DNA from: SZUA-309 sp965232595 | Lineage (GTDB): Bacteria > Pseudomonadota > Gammaproteobacteria > Pseudomonadales > Azotimanducaceae | Assembly: GCA_965232595.1 (NCBI GenBank) | Contig: OZ246983.1 | Location: 2,666,001 to 2,730,000 of the forward strand | Length of the DNA stretch: 64,000 nucleotides | Direction of reading: 5' to 3' | Shown here: piece after piece, positions 62,933 to 64,000 of the stretch | Position numbering within the stretch: position 1 is the stretch's first letter | Layout: the number at the start of each line of letters is the position of its first letter | Translations under genes and position numbers: made by a program | Notes under the pieces: model-generated | Told to the model about the DNA's origin: nothing | The model's input: the letters and a program-made list of their open reading frames with translations, nothing else | The model's database searches: none

Positions 62933-64000
62933 CGACCAAGCAGCACTTTCTGTTCGTGAGGCACGGTGAGACCGTGGGCAATCAGGAGCGGATCGCCCAC
63001 GGCCAGACCGAGTCACCGCTGAACGAACGTGGCATGCGGCAGGCGGAGATCACCGCCGAAATGCTCAGAGGCTGGAACACCCGGTATCAGCGGGTGTACG
63101 TGAGCACCCTGTCCCGGGCCCACCACACCGGCGAGCGCATTGCCGAGTCGCTCAGCCTGCCGCTGCACAGCCACGACGATCTGGTCGAGGGATTTCTCGG
63201 CGACTGGGAGGGGATCACCTACGAGGAGCTCGATGAGGTCGGATTCGCCGTGCGCTCCATCAAGGACGACAACTTCCGCGGCCACAACGGCGAATCGCCG
63301 AACCAGCTCGCCGACCGGATGGCCCGGGCCCTGGAAGAGATCCGTGACCGGCATCCGGGTGAGAACATCATCTTCGTCAGCCACGGTGCGGCAATTGCGC
63401 ACCTGCTGGCTCGCCTGATGGACACCGCGCCAGCGTTCGGCCATCAGTACCTGATGCACAACTCCGCGGTCACGGAGATCACTTTTCAAGGCAGCGACGA
63501 GCGGCCGGAGCTGTCGACGCTGAACTTCCACGAGCACCTGCCGGAAGAGCTGAAGATGAGCCCGACCGGCCGGGAGGAGCGGGCGCCGCGCTCCCGTGCG
63601 CCGCTGGCGCTGCCGAAGTCCATCGACGATCTGGATGCGGACTGGCTGCAGCACGCGCTGGCTGCGCAGGCACGAATCGACGGCTTCAGCGCCGAGGTGA
63701 TCGGCATCGGCGAAGGCTTCATGGGCCAGCTGGCCCGGGTGACGCTGCACTATGCCGAAGCCCCGGAGCCTTCCGATCCGACCAGGGTGATTGCCAAGTT
63801 TGCCGCCACCCGGGCGGACACCCGGGAGATGGCTCGGGAGCAGAACCTCTACGAGCGGGAGATCGGCTTCTACCGCGACATCGGCCGAGAGGTGGGTCTG
63901 CGTGTGCCCGACTGTTATTACAGCGACTACGATGCCGAGAACCAGTACTTCGTGATGCTGCTGGAAGACATGGCGCCCGGCGTGCCGAGCGATCAGGTGC
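62929..64000 (+). CDS. Histidine phosphatase fused to APH/EcKinase-like phosphotransferase (5' part)
   Basis: The reading frame is open from the ATG to the window end (357 codons seen, no stop). Residues 1-185 are a histidine-phosphatase domain: FLFVRHGET with His12, LNERGMRQAE, STLSRAHHTGERIAESL, LVEGFLGDWEG, and His152 in FVSHGAAIAHLL. A Pro/Arg-rich linker (about 205-230) leads to a second domain: DWLQHAL (238-244), a nucleotide loop GIGEGFMGQLARVTL (259-273), Lys290 in VIAKF, YEREIGFYRDIG, VPDCYYSDYD and LLEDMAPG, the pattern of aminoglycoside-phosphotransferase/ecdysteroid-kinase-like enzymes. The catalytic loop lies beyond the window. It is coupled to ampG (ATGA). Substrate unknown. Confidence 0.85.
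   Translation, partial: MTTKQHFLFVRHGETVGNQERIAHGQTESPLNERGMRQAEITAEMLRGWNTRYQRVYVSTLSRAHHTGERIAESLSLPLHSHDDLVEGFLGDWEGITYEELDEVGFAVRSIKDDNFRGHNGESPNQLADRMARALEEIRDRHPGENIIFVSHGAAIAHLLARLMDTAPAFGHQYLMHNSAVTEITFQGSDERPELSTLNFHEHLPEELKMSPTGREERAPRSRAPLALPKSIDDLDADWLQHALAAQARIDGFSAEVIGIGEGFMGQLARVTLHYAEAPEPSDPTRVIAKFAATRADTREMAREQNLYEREIGFYRDIGREVGLRVPDCYYSDYDAENQYFVMLLEDMAPGVPSDQV

Overview
The window is a GC-rich (about 60-65 % by eye) chromosomal segment of a gammaproteobacterium. It carries several gene neighbourhoods typical of Pseudomonas-like and Chromatiales-like genomes: zapE-rplM-rpsI-petABC-sspAB, rsmI-rnpB-mraZ followed by the division/cell-wall (dcw) cluster, lpxC-dciA-M23 peptidase-secA-argJ, and pilBCD-coaE-yacG divergent from pilA next to tRNA-Thr, nadC and ampD. 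Murein has the DAP-type MurE signature, the cytochrome b Qo motif is PVWY, and the cell has LpxC/LpoA (outer membrane), so a diderm respiring bacterium with type IV pili is indicated. Genus cannot be set from the sequence alone. I see no IS element, prophage, CRISPR array or integrase.

Layout. 1-5565: end of zapE, ribosomal proteins L13/S9, cytochrome bc1 genes, SspA/SspB. 5558-9080: yraN and lpoA (minus), divergent rsmI, RNase P RNA. 9269-23518: a strong promoter and MraZ operator, then mraZ-rsmH-ftsL-ftsI-murE-mraY-murD-ftsW-murC-ftsQ-ftsA-ftsZ, a terminator, and lpxC; murF, murG and ddl/murB are absent from their usual places. 23690-29336: dciA, a membrane-anchored M23 peptidase, secA, argJ. 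29341-37461: yacG, coaE, pilD, pilC, pilB (minus), a sigma-54 promoter for pilA, a second pilin gene, tRNA-Thr(CGT), a TfpY/TfpZ-like pilin accessory gene and nadC. 37516-43622: ampD, a ROK sugar kinase, aceE, aceF.

43647-59173 is the accessory-looking part. An eight-gene, tightly overlapping minus-strand operon (DUF4159, vWA membrane protein, caspase-like protein without its cysteine, TPR/peptidase-MA metalloprotease, MoxR ATPase, DUF58, BatA-like vWA protein, DUF4175 coiled-coil protein) is followed on the same strand by a P-loop ATPase fused to a TIR domain, a layout known from TIR-based anti-phage effectors. 59321-64000: PduO-type adenosyltransferase, a receiver plus degenerate GGDEF protein divergent from yajQ, ampG, and an unfinished gene that fuses a histidine phosphatase to an APH/EcKinase-like phosphotransferase.

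Theme: much of the window serves the envelope (dcw cluster, LpoA, AmpD, AmpG, M23 peptidase, LpxC, type IV pili, SecA). The less described items are the TIR-ATPase, the MoxR/vWA operon, the phosphatase-kinase fusion, the degenerate c-di-GMP protein, a yraN gene that seems to start with CTG, and an lpoA/rsmI divergent pair whose start codons share one CATG.
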